From positions 1 through 45,104 of the forward strand of contig NZ_JAEKEG010000102.1 in assembly GCF_016651255.1 (NCBI RefSeq): 45,104 nt of DNA, written 5' to 3'. The notes beneath the pieces were generated by a model that was not told the DNA's origin, ran no database searches, and saw only the letters and a program-made list of their open reading frames with translations. Positions within the stretch are counted from its first letter, which is position 1. Each line of letters opens with the position of its first letter. Source of the DNA: Pseudomonas sp. TH10. Lineage in GTDB: Bacteria; Pseudomonadota; Gammaproteobacteria; Pseudomonadales; Pseudomonadaceae. The position numbers and the translations under genes were made by a program. Below, one piece after another: positions 28,067 through 36,938 of this stretch.

Positions 28067-29127
28067 AGCGCCTGTTGCTGGTAATGGCCGGGGTCATGTT
28101 GGCAGCCTGCTCGAAGAAAGAGCCACCGCCGGAGCCGGTGCGCCCGGTGCTGTCGATCAAGGTCCAGGCGCTCAACGAGGAAACCCTCGGTCGCTTCGCC
28201 GGCAGTATCCAGGCGCGCTACGAGAGTAACGTCGGGTTTCGTGTGCCCGGGCGCATCGCCAGCCGTAATGTGGATGTCGGCGCCGAAGTCGAGAAAGGCG
28301 CTTTGCTCGCCACGCTCGACCCCACGGATCAGCAGAACCAGTTGCGCGCTGCCCAGGGTGATCTGGCGAAGATCCAGGCCCAGCTCATCAACGCCCAGGC
28401 CAATGCCCGGCGCCAGCAGGAGCTGTTCAATCGCGGCGTCGGCGCGCAGGCTCAGCTGGACATTGCCCAGACCGACCTGAAAACCACCCAGGCGTCCCTT
28501 GATCAAGCCAAGGCCGCCGTCAATCAGGCCAAGGACCAGCTCGGCTACGTCGAGCTGCGGACCGATCACAGGGCCATCGTCACCGCGTGGAATGCCGAAG
28601 CAGGCCAGGTCGTCACCGCAGGTCAGCAAGTCGTCACACTGGCCCAACCGGATATCAAGGAGGCAGTGATTGACCTGCCGGACACCCTGGTCGACCAGTT
28701 GCCACCGGACGTGGTGTTCCAGGTGGCCTCGCAGCTGGACCCGAGTATCACCAGCACGGCCATCGTTCGCGAAATCGAACCTCAGGCGCAGAGCGCAACC
28801 CGCACCCGGCGCGCGCGCCTGACCCTGGCCGATTCACCCCCTGGCTTTCGCCTGGGCACGGCCATCAGCGTGACGCTCAGCTCGGCGATCAAACCGCGTA
28901 TCGAATTGCCCGCAACGGCGCTGCAAGAGGTCGACGGCAAATCGCGTATCTGGGTGATCGACACGCAAAACAAGACCGTCAGCCCTCGCGACGTCACGGT
29001 CATCAGCCGTACCAACAGCAGCGTGGTGCTTGCCGGCGGCGTGAAGAACGGCGAGCGAGTGGTCAGCGCCGGCGTCAACAGTCTAAAACCCGGACAATCC
29101 GTGAAACTTGACGAGGACAGTCAATGA
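28063..29127 (+). CDS. RND efflux periplasmic adaptor, second of two (TriB-like)
   Basis: A 354-residue membrane-fusion lipoprotein starting MKRLLLVMAGVMLAACSKKE with lipobox LAAC. Features are FRVPGRIASRNVDVGAEVEK (lipoyl half), a Gln/Ala-rich alpha-hairpin (about 88-165), ELRTDHRAIVTAWNAEAGQV and the barrel region near ELPATALQEVDGK. It differs clearly from the upstream adaptor, as TriA and TriB do. ATGA overlaps at both ends couple translation of all three genes. Confidence 0.88.
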   Translation: MKRLLLVMAGVMLAACSKKEPPPEPVRPVLSIKVQALNEETLGRFAGSIQARYESNVGFRVPGRIASRNVDVGAEVEKGALLATLDPTDQQNQLRAAQGDLAKIQAQLINAQANARRQQELFNRGVGAQAQLDIAQTDLKTTQASLDQAKAAVNQAKDQLGYVELRTDHRAIVTAWNAEAGQVVTAGQQVVTLAQPDIKEAVIDLPDTLVDQLPPDVVFQVASQLDPSITSTAIVREIEPQAQSATRTRRARLTLADSPPGFRLGTAISVTLSSAIKPRIELPATALQEVDGKSRIWVIDTQNKTVSPRDVTVISRTNSSVVLAGGVKNGERVVSAGVNSLKPGQSVKLDEDSQ

Positions 29128-32100
29128 AAGGCTCTTTCAACCTCTCCGAATGGGCCCTCAAGCATCAGTCTTTCGTCTGGTATCTGATGTTCGTCGGATT
29201 GCTCATGGGGGTGTTCTCATACTTCAATCTGGGGCGTGAAGAAGACCCTTCGTTCACCATCAAGACCATGGTTATCCAGACCAAATGGCCGGGCGCGACG
29301 CAAGAAGAAACCCTCAAGCAAGTCACCGACCGCATCGAGAAAAAACTCGAAGAGCTCGACTCCCTCGACTACGTGAAAAGCTATACGCGCCCCGGCGAAT
29401 CGACGGTGTACGTGTACCTGCGCGACACCACCAGTGCCAAGGACATTCCGGAAATCTGGTACCAGGTGCGCAAGAAGATCGACGACATTCGCGGTGATTT
29501 TCCGCAGGGTATTCAAGGGCCGGGATTCAACGACGAGTTCGGTGATGTGTTCGGCTCGGTGTACGCCTTCACCTCTGATGGTTTGTCGCTGCGCCAGCTG
29601 CGCGATTACGTCGAGCAGGTCCGCGCGCAGATCCGCGACGTGCCGGGGTTGGGCAAGGTCGAAATGGTGGGCGAGCAGGACGAAGTGATTTACCTGAACT
29701 TCTCCACGCGCAAACTCGCGGCCCTGGGCATCGATCAGCGCCAGGTGGTGCAGAGCCTGCAATCACAGAACGCGGTGACGCCTGCCGGTGTGATCGAGGC
29801 AGGCCCTGAGCGGATTTCGGTGCGCACGTCCGGCCAGTTCGCTTCGGAAAAAGACCTGGCGGACGTCAATCTCAAGCTCAATGATCGTTTCTATCGCCTG
29901 GCTGACATCGCGGACATAAGCCGCGGCTACGTCGACCCGGCGACGCCCGAATTCCGTTTTAATGGCCAGACCGCCATCGGCCTGGCCATCGCCATGAAGA
30001 AGGGTGGCAACATCCAGGAGTTTGGCAAGGCCCTGCATCAACGCATGGAAGAACTGACCGCTGACCTGCCGGTCGGCGTGGGCGTTCACAGCGTCTCCGA
30101 CCAGGCCGAAGTGGTGGAAAAAGCCGTCGGCGGCTTCACCAGCGCATTGTTCGAGGCGGTGGTCATCGTGCTGATCGTCAGCTTCATCAGCCTCGGCGTG
30201 CGTGCCGGGCTGGTGGTGGCGTGTTCGATTCCGCTGGTGCTGGCGATGGTCTTCGTCTTCATGGAGTACAGCGGTATCACCATGCAGCGGATCTCCCTGG
30301 GCGCCTTGATCATCGCCCTTGGCCTGCTGGTGGACGACGCCATGATCACGGTGGAGATGATGGTCACGCGCCTGGAGATGGGCGAAACCAAGGAGCAGGC
30401 GGCGACCTTCGCCTATACCTCCACGGCCTTCCTGATGCTCACCGGTACGCTGGTAACCGTAGCCGGCTTCGTCCCGATCGGCCTCAACGCCAGCTCGGCG
30501 GGTGAGTACACCTTCACGCTGTTCGCGGTGATCGCGGTGGCGATGCTGGTGTCATGGGTGGTGGCTGTGCTGTTCGCGCCGGTGATCGGCGTGCACATCC
30601 TCAGCACCAATGTGAAACCGCACAAAGCCGAGCCTGGGCGCATTGGGCGGGCCTTCAACCATGGTTTGTTGTGGTCGATGCGCAACCGTTGGTGGGCGAT
30701 CGGCATCACGATTCTGTGCTTCGTGCTGGCGGTGTTCTGCATGCGCTTTGTGCAGAACCAGTTCTTTCCGTCATCCGATCGGCCGGAAATTCTGGTCGAC
30801 CTGAATCTGCCGCAAAACGCCTCGATCAACGAAACCCGTAAAGCCGTGGATAAGCTGGAAGAAACCCTCAAAGGCGATCCGGACATCGTGCGCTGGAGCA
30901 CCTATATCGGCGAAGGTGCGATCCGTTTCTACCTGCCCCTCGACCAGCAATTGCAGAACCCGTACTACGCGCAACTGGTCATCGTCAGCAAGGGCCTGGA
31001 GTCGCGCGAGGCCCTGAGCCAGCGCTTGCGTGAACGCCTGCGCAAGGATTTCGTCGGCATTGGCAGCTACGTCCAGGCCCTGGAAATGGGCCCGCCGGTC
31101 GGGCGACCGATCCAGTACCGGGTCAGCGGCAAGGACATCGATCAAGTGCGCAAGCATGCGATCGCGCTGGCCACCGAGCTGGACAAGAATTCGCACATTG
31201 GCGAGATCATTTACGACTGGAACGAGCCGGGTAAAGTCCTGCGCATCGACATCGCCCAGGACAAGGCACGGCAGCTGGGGCTGTCCTCGGAAGACGTGGC
31301 CAACCTGATGAACAGCATCGTAGTGGGCGCCCCCGTGACCCAGGTAGATGACGATATCTATCTGATCAACGTGGTGGGACGCGCAGTGGACGCCGAACGC
31401 GGCACGCCGGAGACCCTGCAGAACCTGCAGATCGTGACGTCCAGTGGTACGTCGATTCCGCTGCTGTCGTTCGCCACCGTGCGCTATGAACTTGAGCAGC
31501 CGCTGGTGTGGCGTCGCGATCGCAAGCCGACCATCACCATCAAGGCGGCGGTGCGGGACGAGATTCAGCCCACCGACCTGGTCAAGCAACTCAAGCCGGC
31601 CATCGAGCAGTTCGCCTCGACATTGCCGGTCGGCTACAAGGTCGCCACCGGTGGTACGGTCGAGGAAAGCGGCAAGGCCCAGGGCCCGATCGCCAAGGTC
31701 GTGCCGCTGATGCTGTTCCTGATGGCGACGTTCCTGATGATCCAGTTGCACAGCGTGCAGAAGCTGTTCCTGGTGGCCAGCGTCGCGCCGCTCGGATTGA
31801 TCGGCGTGGTACTGGCGCTGATCCCCACCGGCACGCCCATGGGTTTCGTGGCGATCCTGGGGATTCTTGCGCTGATCGGTATCATCATCCGTAACTCGGT
31901 GATCCTGGTGACGCAGATCGAGGCTTTTGAGAAAGACGGCTACTCGCCGTGGGACTCGGTAGTGCAAGCCACGGAGCATCGGCGCCGGCCGATTCTGCTC
32001 ACGGCAGCGGCAGCGAGCCTGGGGATGATCCCGATTGCCCGGGAAGTATTCTGGGGGCCCATGGCCTACGCGATGATTGGCGGGATCATCATTGCGACCT

Positions 32101-32177
32101 TGCTGACGCTGCTGTTTTTGCCGGCACTGTATGTGGCCTGGTACAAGATTCGCGAGCCGAAACCGGAAGCGCAGTAA
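29124..32177 (+). CDS. RND-family efflux pump (TriC-like)
   Basis: A 1017-residue inner-membrane RND transporter. It starts MKGSFNLSEWALKHQSFVWY and has the large periplasmic loops after the first and seventh membrane helices. The proton-relay helix carries consecutive aspartates (LGLLVDDAMITVEMMVTRLE). The C-terminal half has AILGILALIGIIIRNSVILV and TALLTLLFLPALYVAW-like helices. Its position directly after two adaptors, with overlapping starts, supports the TriC assignment; the broader group includes unspecified efflux RND permeases. No outer-membrane channel gene is present, so it would use a shared TolC/OpmH-type protein. Not obviously linked to sulfur metabolism. Confidence 0.9.
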   Translation: MKGSFNLSEWALKHQSFVWYLMFVGLLMGVFSYFNLGREEDPSFTIKTMVIQTKWPGATQEETLKQVTDRIEKKLEELDSLDYVKSYTRPGESTVYVYLRDTTSAKDIPEIWYQVRKKIDDIRGDFPQGIQGPGFNDEFGDVFGSVYAFTSDGLSLRQLRDYVEQVRAQIRDVPGLGKVEMVGEQDEVIYLNFSTRKLAALGIDQRQVVQSLQSQNAVTPAGVIEAGPERISVRTSGQFASEKDLADVNLKLNDRFYRLADIADISRGYVDPATPEFRFNGQTAIGLAIAMKKGGNIQEFGKALHQRMEELTADLPVGVGVHSVSDQAEVVEKAVGGFTSALFEAVVIVLIVSFISLGVRAGLVVACSIPLVLAMVFVFMEYSGITMQRISLGALIIALGLLVDDAMITVEMMVTRLEMGETKEQAATFAYTSTAFLMLTGTLVTVAGFVPIGLNASSAGEYTFTLFAVIAVAMLVSWVVAVLFAPVIGVHILSTNVKPHKAEPGRIGRAFNHGLLWSMRNRWWAIGITILCFVLAVFCMRFVQNQFFPSSDRPEILVDLNLPQNASINETRKAVDKLEETLKGDPDIVRWSTYIGEGAIRFYLPLDQQLQNPYYAQLVIVSKGLESREALSQRLRERLRKDFVGIGSYVQALEMGPPVGRPIQYRVSGKDIDQVRKHAIALATELDKNSHIGEIIYDWNEPGKVLRIDIAQDKARQLGLSSEDVANLMNSIVVGAPVTQVDDDIYLINVVGRAVDAERGTPETLQNLQIVTSSGTSIPLLSFATVRYELEQPLVWRRDRKPTITIKAAVRDEIQPTDLVKQLKPAIEQFASTLPVGYKVATGGTVEESGKAQGPIAKVVPLMLFLMATFLMIQLHSVQKLFLVASVAPLGLIGVVLALIPTGTPMGFVAILGILALIGIIIRNSVILVTQIEAFEKDGYSPWDSVVQATEHRRRPILLTAAAASLGMIPIAREVFWGPMAYAMIGGIIIATLLTLLFLPALYVAWYKIREPKPEAQ

Positions 32178-32194
32178 AGCGAGCGCTCTGCGCT

Positions 32195-32378
32195 CATCGC
32201 GGGCAAGCCCGCTCCCACAGGTATCAGGGAGGATCACACAATTTGTGGTCCTGCCTTAATGCACAGGTACCAGGGAGGATCACAATTTGTGGTCCTGCCT
32301 TAATGCACAGGTATCAGGGAGGATCACAATTTGTGGTCCGACCTGAATCACTGTGGGAGCGGGCTTGCCCGCGATGGC
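32195..32378. repeat. REP pair enclosing a 44-46-bp tandem repeat
   Basis: Inverted REP arms (CATCGCGGGCAAGCCCGCTC at 32195-32214 and its complement near 32358-32377) flank 2.8 copies of a unit. Each unit contains CAGGTATCAGGGAGGATCAC and AATTTGTGGTCCTGCCTTAA. Units start at 32218, 32264 and 32308; the first has an extra CA, and the last changes into REP sequence after GGTCC. Confidence 0.88.
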
Positions 32379-32389
32379 GTCCTGCCAGA

Positions 32390-33019
32390 TTACCCGGGCT
32401 TACGCCACACACTCGCCAACCACGGCTGCTGCTCCTGCGGCAGCCCTGCCGGGCGATAGTAATGCTCCAACTCCACAAACCCCGCCTCGGCCAGCAATTG
32501 CTGCCACGCCTGCCAGTCGTGATAGGCCCCATACCGCGGCCCGTTCCAACCTTCCTCGTTCTGCCCGCGAGGATTTGAGCTGAACAACACACCACCTGGC
32601 TTCAACGCCCCGCGCAACTCCTTCAGCACCCTCGGCAGCTCCTGGCGCGGGATGTGAAACAGCACGGCATTGGCAAAAATCCCGTCAAAGCGTTCATCGG
32701 GCAAATCCAGCTTCAGAAAGTCCTGCTGCCAGACCTCACAGCCACTGTCTGCACGGGCCATCTGCGCGAACTGCTCCGAGCCGTCCAGGCCCACAGCCGT
32801 GTGGCCCATGCGGGAAAACGTCTGCAGATCGCGCCCCGGGCCACAGCCGAAATCGAGAATGTCGAAAGGCGCGCTACCCTGGATATGCCGCAGCAGAGCG
32901 TCGATGTTCTGGCTGACATCATGATCGCGAGTGCCTTCGCGAAACCCCTCGGCCACCGAGTTGTAATGGCCCAGGGTGGTGGCGGTGATTTTTTCCAGGT
33001 CGTCGGGGGTCTGCTTCAT
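32390..33019 (-). CDS. Class I SAM-dependent methyltransferase
   Basis: A 209-residue protein starting MKQTPDDLEKITATTLGHYN from the ATG at 33019. A longer frame to 33097 exists, but this start gives the usual N-terminus of the family. The SAM-binding motif I is FDILDFGCGPGRDLQTFSRM, with the acidic end of strand 2 in VGLDGSEQF, motif II around FDGIFANAVLFHIP, and motif III near LKPGGVLFSSNPRG. The substrate cannot be told. It is a single-gene unit between two REP clusters. Confidence 0.85.
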   Translation of the reverse strand: MKQTPDDLEKITATTLGHYNSVAEGFREGTRDHDVSQNIDALLRHIQGSAPFDILDFGCGPGRDLQTFSRMGHTAVGLDGSEQFAQMARADSGCEVWQQDFLKLDLPDERFDGIFANAVLFHIPRQELPRVLKELRGALKPGGVLFSSNPRGQNEEGWNGPRYGAYHDWQAWQQLLAEAGFVELEHYYRPAGLPQEQQPWLASVWRKPG

Positions 33020-33109
33020 GGTGGGCTGCGCGGCAATGGGGATGCGCCAAATATACGCCATCAGGCTGGTGGCTGCCGCGCAGCCATTCGCGAGCAAGCC
33101 GCATTCCCT

Positions 33110-33260
33110 GTAGGAGCGAGCGTGCTCGCGAAAAATTCAAGAACGACGCGTGCATTCTGTAAGCCCGCGTAATCGTTGACGTCCATCGCGAGCAAGCTCG
33201 CTCCTACAGTGATTCTGTGTGCGCCGCACAACCTTGTGGGAGCGAGCTTGCTCGCGAAGG
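33110..33260. repeat. Cluster of three REP elements
   Basis: Copies with core GGAGCGAGCGTGCTCGCGAA (about 33112-33131), TCGCGAGCAAGCTCGCTCC (about 33186-33204, inverted) and GGGAGCGAGCTTGCTCGCG (about 33237-33257) lie between the methyltransferase start and the end of the next gene. Confidence 0.8.
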
Positions 33261-33284
33261 CGGCCTCCAGCAAAACCCGTCAAG

Positions 33285-33635
33285 TCAGTCCTTCACCTGA
33301 TTCATCCCCAGACAATCAATCGACCGGTCAACCATCGCCTTGGCGATCTCCAGCAAATGCCAAATCGAATACACCATGGCTCGGTCGGCACCCTTGAGGT
33401 GGTCGCCACACTGATAGGCCGTGACCGATGCGCACCGTAACAAATCGGCGATGTAGAGCTGGGTGTCTTCAAAGCTTACATCGTTGCTGACGTTGTAGAA
33501 CCTGAGCTCATCGGGAGCCGACGGTTGTTCGCCGGCCAGGTAGAAATCGATGGCACGGTAGAGTGCGGAGCGGTCTCTTTGGAGGTCATCGTTCCTGGTT
33601 GCATTGGAGGGTGGATCGGGGACAGGCTTTTTCAT
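33285..33635 (-). CDS. Small Pseudomonas protein, DUF3077/DUF6124-like, behind a structured leader
   Basis: A 116-residue protein. The ATG at 33635 is chosen for its AGGAG (33648-33644) eight bases upstream; the frame extends seven codons further but through that site. It begins MKKPVPDPPSN, a stretch common in a Pseudomonas family of small helical proteins. The second half (FEDTQLYIADLLRCASVTAY and HLLEIAKAMVDRS) resembles the repeated helix pattern of DUF3077-type proteins. Function is unknown. The 200-bp leader holds complementary segments that can bury the ribosome site, so translation is probably controlled by RNA pairing. Confidence 0.65.
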   Translation of the reverse strand: MKKPVPDPPSNATRNDDLQRDRSALYRAIDFYLAGEQPSAPDELRFYNVSNDVSFEDTQLYIADLLRCASVTAYQCGDHLKGADRAMVYSIWHLLEIAKAMVDRSIDCLGMNQVKD

Positions 33636-33870
33636 CCGTGTTGCTCCTATTGACACGTGGGAGCCGACACTTCTCGCCTACTAAAACGAGGGTGGCAGCT
33701 GTGCGCAGGTTAGTAGACCGGTCAATAGGAAACCCGGCGCACCCGGAGGTGCCCCACGCACAGCCGCCATATTCAATACCCGGCAAAAAATGCCGGCATG
33801 AGCATGGGACGCTATGCACCTATTGTTCGGGCTACTAAACCCGGTCACTGATGAGCAGTGACGGGCCGAG
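33636..33870 (-). ncRNA. Structured leader, C4-antisense-RNA-like
   Basis: Read on the minus strand, TTAGTAG...CAATAGG (33838-33819) can pair with CCTATTGACCGGTCTACTAA (33729-33710) at 17 of 20 positions. The latter can instead pair with TTAGTAG (33684-33678) and TCAATAGG (33653-33646), which contains most of the AGGAG ribosome site. A second pair, GGCGGCTGTGCG (33768-33757) with CGCACAGCTGCC (33705-33694), fits 11 of 12. Local hairpins occur: CCGGCA TTTT TGCCGG, GCACC TCCG GGTGC, and GTCACTG CTCAT CAGTGAC at the 5' end. Two antisense segments facing two target segments at a ribosome site is the layout of phage P1/P7 C4 RNA. Assignment to that family is untested. Confidence 0.6.
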
Positions 33871-33977
33871 ATTAGACACGGAAATCAGTAGGCGCAAGCG
33901 GGCGAAATAATCTAGGAAATTTCCTGCAAAGGGAAGGGAACATGCGTGTAGGAACGCTGATTTTTCTGTCAGAAAAC

Positions 33978-34322
33978 TTCCCGGTTTGTAGCGTTTTTCC
34001 GATCGCCAAGATCGCAGCCTTCGGCAGCTCCTACCGGGGACGTGGTCATCCACAACATCCTAGGTGAACATCTATCCCTGTAGGAGCTGCCGCAGGCTGC
34101 GATCTTTTGATCTTGATTCAGCACTTGTTCAAGCCCCGCGAATTCCCGGTTTGCAGCGTTTTTCCGATCTCCAGGATCGCAGCCTTCGGCAGCTCCTACA
34201 GGAGCGTGGTGATCCGCACATCCTCGGTGAACATCTATCCCTGTAGGAGCTGCCGCAGGCTCGGGCCGCGTTCGGACGATCTTTTGATTTTGATTCAGCG
34301 CTTGTTCAACCCCCGCGCCAGG
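33978..34322. repeat. 165-bp tandem duplication containing REP-like pairs and a metI tail
   Basis: The segment starting CCCGGTTTGTAGCGTTTTTC at 33980 recurs from 34145 with few changes (period 165 bp). Each unit has an inverted pair of GATCGCAGCC/GGCAGCTCC repeats and ends with a CTTGTTCAA.CCCCGCG block, which in the second unit is the 3' coding end of metI. The first unit therefore carries a fossil of the metI end. The second unit also has a small insertion (GGGCCGCGTTCGGAC) breaking its last REP arm. Confidence 0.82.
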
Positions 34323-34939
34323 CGATCCCCGCCCAGCTGGATAATCGCCACCAAGACCACCAGCAGCACGATCACCGTCAACATGATCTGGCTGTCAAAC
34401 CGCTGATAGCCGTACCGATACGCGATGTCACCCAGCCCACCGGCACCAATCGCGCCGGCCATCGCCGATGAGTTGATCATGGTGACCAGGGTGATGGTGA
34501 ACCCGCCGACAATCCCCGGCAGCGCTTCAGGCAACAGCACGTGCCAGACAATGTGCCAGCGCCGGCAGCCCATCGCTTGCGCCGCTTCGATCAGCCCATG
34601 ATCCACCTCGCGCAGGCTGACCTCGGCAATGCGCGCAAAGAATGGCGTGGCGGCAATCGTCAGGGGCACTACGGCCGCCCAGACACCGTAGGTGGTGCCG
34701 ACGATCAGCCGGGTGAATGGAATCAGGGCCACCATCAGAATCAGGAACGGGATCGAGCGAAACAGGTTCACGAACGCGCCCAATGCACGGTTGAGCGCCG
34801 GCGCTTCGTAGATGCCGCCCTTGGCGCTGGTGACCAGAATGACCGCCAGCGGAATGCCCGCCAGCAGCGCGATCAATGACGAGACACCCACCATCAGGAA
34901 GGTGTCGATAAAGCCTTGCAGCAAGCGATCAAACCACAT
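34295..34939 (-). CDS. metI: Methionine-type ABC transporter permease MetI
   Basis: A 214-residue inner-membrane permease. The ATG at 34939 gives [20 protein letters not shown] and lies behind GAGGTG inside the metN coding end (11-bp overlap). It has five hydrophobic segments and the MetI EAA loop ([20 protein letters not shown], then [10 protein letters not shown]), followed by the conserved [18 protein letters not shown]. With MetN and the upstream MetQ-like protein it forms an importer. The presence of SfnB- and DszA-type enzymes in the same operon suggests the cargo is an organosulfur compound rather than only methionine. Confidence 0.9.
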   Translation of the reverse strand: MWFDRLLQGFIDTFLMVGVSSLIALLAGIPLAVILVTSAKGGIYEAPALNRALGAFVNLFRSIPFLILMVALIPFTRLIVGTTYGVWAAVVPLTIAATPFFARIAEVSLREVDHGLIEAAQAMGCRRWHIVWHVLLPEALPGIVGGFTITLVTMINSSAMAGAIGAGGLGDIAYRYGYQRFDSQIMLTVIVLLVVLVAIIQLGGDRLARGLNKR

Positions 34940-36049
34940 AGCCAAGCACCTCTACCTGTTGCGCCCATTGCCCGGCGCGTTGGCGCAGTTGCTGAGCGCC
35001 CAGAGACGAGCCTGACACCGCCAGCAGCAGTTGCCCCAGGGCATGTCCCTGAATCCGTTCCACACCACCTTGCAGCAGGCGCACGCGACCGCCGAGTGCG
35101 CTGAACAGCGCAGCCAGGTCGGGCTCGTCGGTGGCGCTGCCGGTGAACTGCAGACGCAGCACCACCGCTGCATCCGGCGATGGTGGTTGCGGCTGCAAAC
35201 GGCTTTGCAGTTCCTGCGGCAAGGTGTGTTGCAGCGGCGCAAGCAGGGTCTTGCTGACTTCGTGCTGCGGGTTGCCAAACACTTCCCAGACCGGGCCCTG
35301 CTCGACGATGTGTCCATGCTCCAACACCACGACGCGGTCGCAGATGTCGCGGATCACCGCCATCTCGTGGGTGATCAGCACGATGGTCAGGCCCAGGCGC
35401 TGATTGATCTCGCGCAGCAGGCCGAGGATCGATTGGGTGGTCTCCGGGTCCAGTGCCGAGGTGGCTTCGTCGCACAGCAGAATCTGCGGGTCGTGCACCA
35501 GTGCCCGGGCGATGCCGACTCGCTGTTTCTGCCCCCGGACAACTGTGCCGGGTAGGCCTTGTGCTTGCCTTCCAGGCCGACCAGCTCCAGCAGTTCGCGC
35601 ACTTTGCGCTCGCGTTTTTCCTTCGGTACACCCGCCACTTTCAGCGGCAACTCGACGTTCTGCCACACCGTCTTGGCGGACATCAGGTTGAAATGCTGGA
35701 AGATCATGCCGATGCGTCGCCGCAGCGCCACCAGGCGGTCTTCATCGAACTCGCCGATGTCGACCTGATCAATCAGCACCCGCCCGCTACTCGGTTGTTC
35801 GAGGCGGTTGATGGTGCGGATCAGCGACGATTTGCCGGCGCCGCTGCGGCCGATGATGCCGAATACTTCGCCGCGCTGGATCGCCAGGTCGATGCCGTGC
35901 AGGGCCGCCACCGGACCCTGCTGGCCATTGTAGGTTTTGCCCAGGCCAACGAAGCGCACGTGGGCGCGGTTCAGTTCCGGGTGCAGTTGGGTTTGTTGCG
36001 CATTACGTTGCTCTGGAATATCCAGTCGCAGCTGGGTGGCAGCGCTCAT
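34929..36049 (-). CDS. metN: Methionine-type ABC transporter ATP-binding protein MetN (one apparent frameshift)
   Basis: Starts [14 protein letters not shown] at 36049. Walker A is GRSGAGKSS, the Q-loop [16 protein letters not shown]. The frame is lost exactly at the signature: as written it reads LSGGRNSES, but one more G in the run (C on plus, 35532-35536) gives [15 protein letters not shown]. Walker B ([16 protein letters not shown]) and the H-loop ([11 protein letters not shown]) follow in the second frame. The C-terminal NIL regulatory domain (about residues 280-373) fits the MetN family. Repaired length is 373 residues. It lies between metQ (2-bp gap) and metI. Confidence 0.88.
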
Positions 36050-36051
36050 TC

Positions 36052-36861
36052 TCAGCTTTCCCAGCCAGCTTGATAGAGCTTGCCGTGGGCCTGGTCCAGG
36101 GCGGCGCGAACGGCTGGCGAATGCTGGTAGATGTCGACGAACTTGATCAGGCGCGGGTCGGTTTTGCTCTTGGGCTGGATCACGAACTGGATCACGTATT
36201 CCTTGTGATCAAGGCCGTCGAACAGCAGGGCAGAGCCAGCATCAAAAGTCTTGGACAGGCGGATGTAGGCCGGGTAGCCCTGTACCAGGTCGGCGTCATC
36301 GTATGCGCGTACCAGTTGCACCGCTTCGACCTGGAGAATCTTGATCTTCTTCGGGTTGGCGACGATGTCTTCTTCGGTGGCCTTGTAGCCGACACCCTGC
36401 TTGAGGGTGATCAGGCCGGCCTTGGCCAACAGCTGCAGGCCGCGGCCGCTGTTGATCGGGTCGTTGGCGATCGCGACGGTGGCGCCTTCTGGCAGCTCAT
36501 CGAAGCTTTTGTATTTTTTCGAGTAGAGACCGACGTTATTGATGATTCCTGGCGCGAACGGCACCAGGTCAAACCCTGCGGCGGCCTTGGCGTTTTCCAG
36601 GAAAGGGATGTGCTGGAAGTAGTTCACGTCGATGTCGCCGGCGGCGAGGCTGACGTTGGGGGCGATCCAGTCGCTGAATTCGACGAGTTCGACTTTCAGG
36701 CCCTGCTTGTTGGCCTCTTCGACAGCGGCTTCCAGGGGAATGGCAAAGGCGGCGGTGGTACCGATCTTCAGTGGGGCGTCAGCGGCGAAGGTCACCGAGC
36801 TGAAGAGGCCGAGGGCCAGGGCCAGTACTTTGACTGGGTGAGAGATGAGCTTTTTGGTCAT
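36052..36861 (-). CDS. metQ: MetQ/NlpA-family substrate-binding protein of the metNIQ set
   Basis: A 269-residue binding protein with signal [20 protein letters not shown] ending TFA before ADAPLKIG; no lipobox. Family stretches are [54 protein letters not shown] and [20 protein letters not shown]. It is only a distant relative of the protein at 25901-26683. It starts 77 bp after the monooxygenase stop and lies directly before metN. Ligand choice is unknown; methionine sulfoxides, sulfones or thioethers are possible given the neighbours. Confidence 0.88.
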   Translation of the reverse strand: MTKKLISHPVKVLALALGLFSSVTFAADAPLKIGTTAAFAIPLEAAVEEANKQGLKVELVEFSDWIAPNVSLAAGDIDVNYFQHIPFLENAKAAAGFDLVPFAPGIINNVGLYSKKYKSFDELPEGATVAIANDPINSGRGLQLLAKAGLITLKQGVGYKATEEDIVANPKKIKILQVEAVQLVRAYDDADLVQGYPAYIRLSKTFDAGSALLFDGLDHKEYVIQFVIQPKSKTDPRLIKFVDIYQHSPAVRAALDQAHGKLYQAGWES

Positions 36862-36907
36862 GATGGTTTTTCCAGTCAGGGCATGAATTTGGGCGTTTGT
36901 GCGAATG

Positions 36908-36937
36908 TCATCGCGAGCAAGGCTTGCCCGCGATGCT
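36908..36937. repeat. Single REP-like palindrome
   Basis: ATCGCGAGCAAGGCTTGCCCGCGAT lies in the 77-bp gap between the monooxygenase and metQ, within the operon; it could stabilise the upstream transcript. Confidence 0.7.
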
Positions 36938-36938
36938 C

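Noticed and set aside
30771..32237. Minus-strand frame of 488 codons
   Set aside because: Antisense to the RND pump gene, rich in His/Gln/Arg/Asp as typical of shadow frames, and it runs into the REP and repeat region.
32218..32350. Direct repeats that could suggest a CRISPR array
   Set aside because: Units are contiguous with no unique spacers, and they sit inside a REP pair with no cas genes nearby.
33176..33440. Overlapping plus-strand short frames with TIxxAPHNLVGASLLAK-like text
   Set aside because: They are translations of REP elements and the antisense of the small DUF gene.
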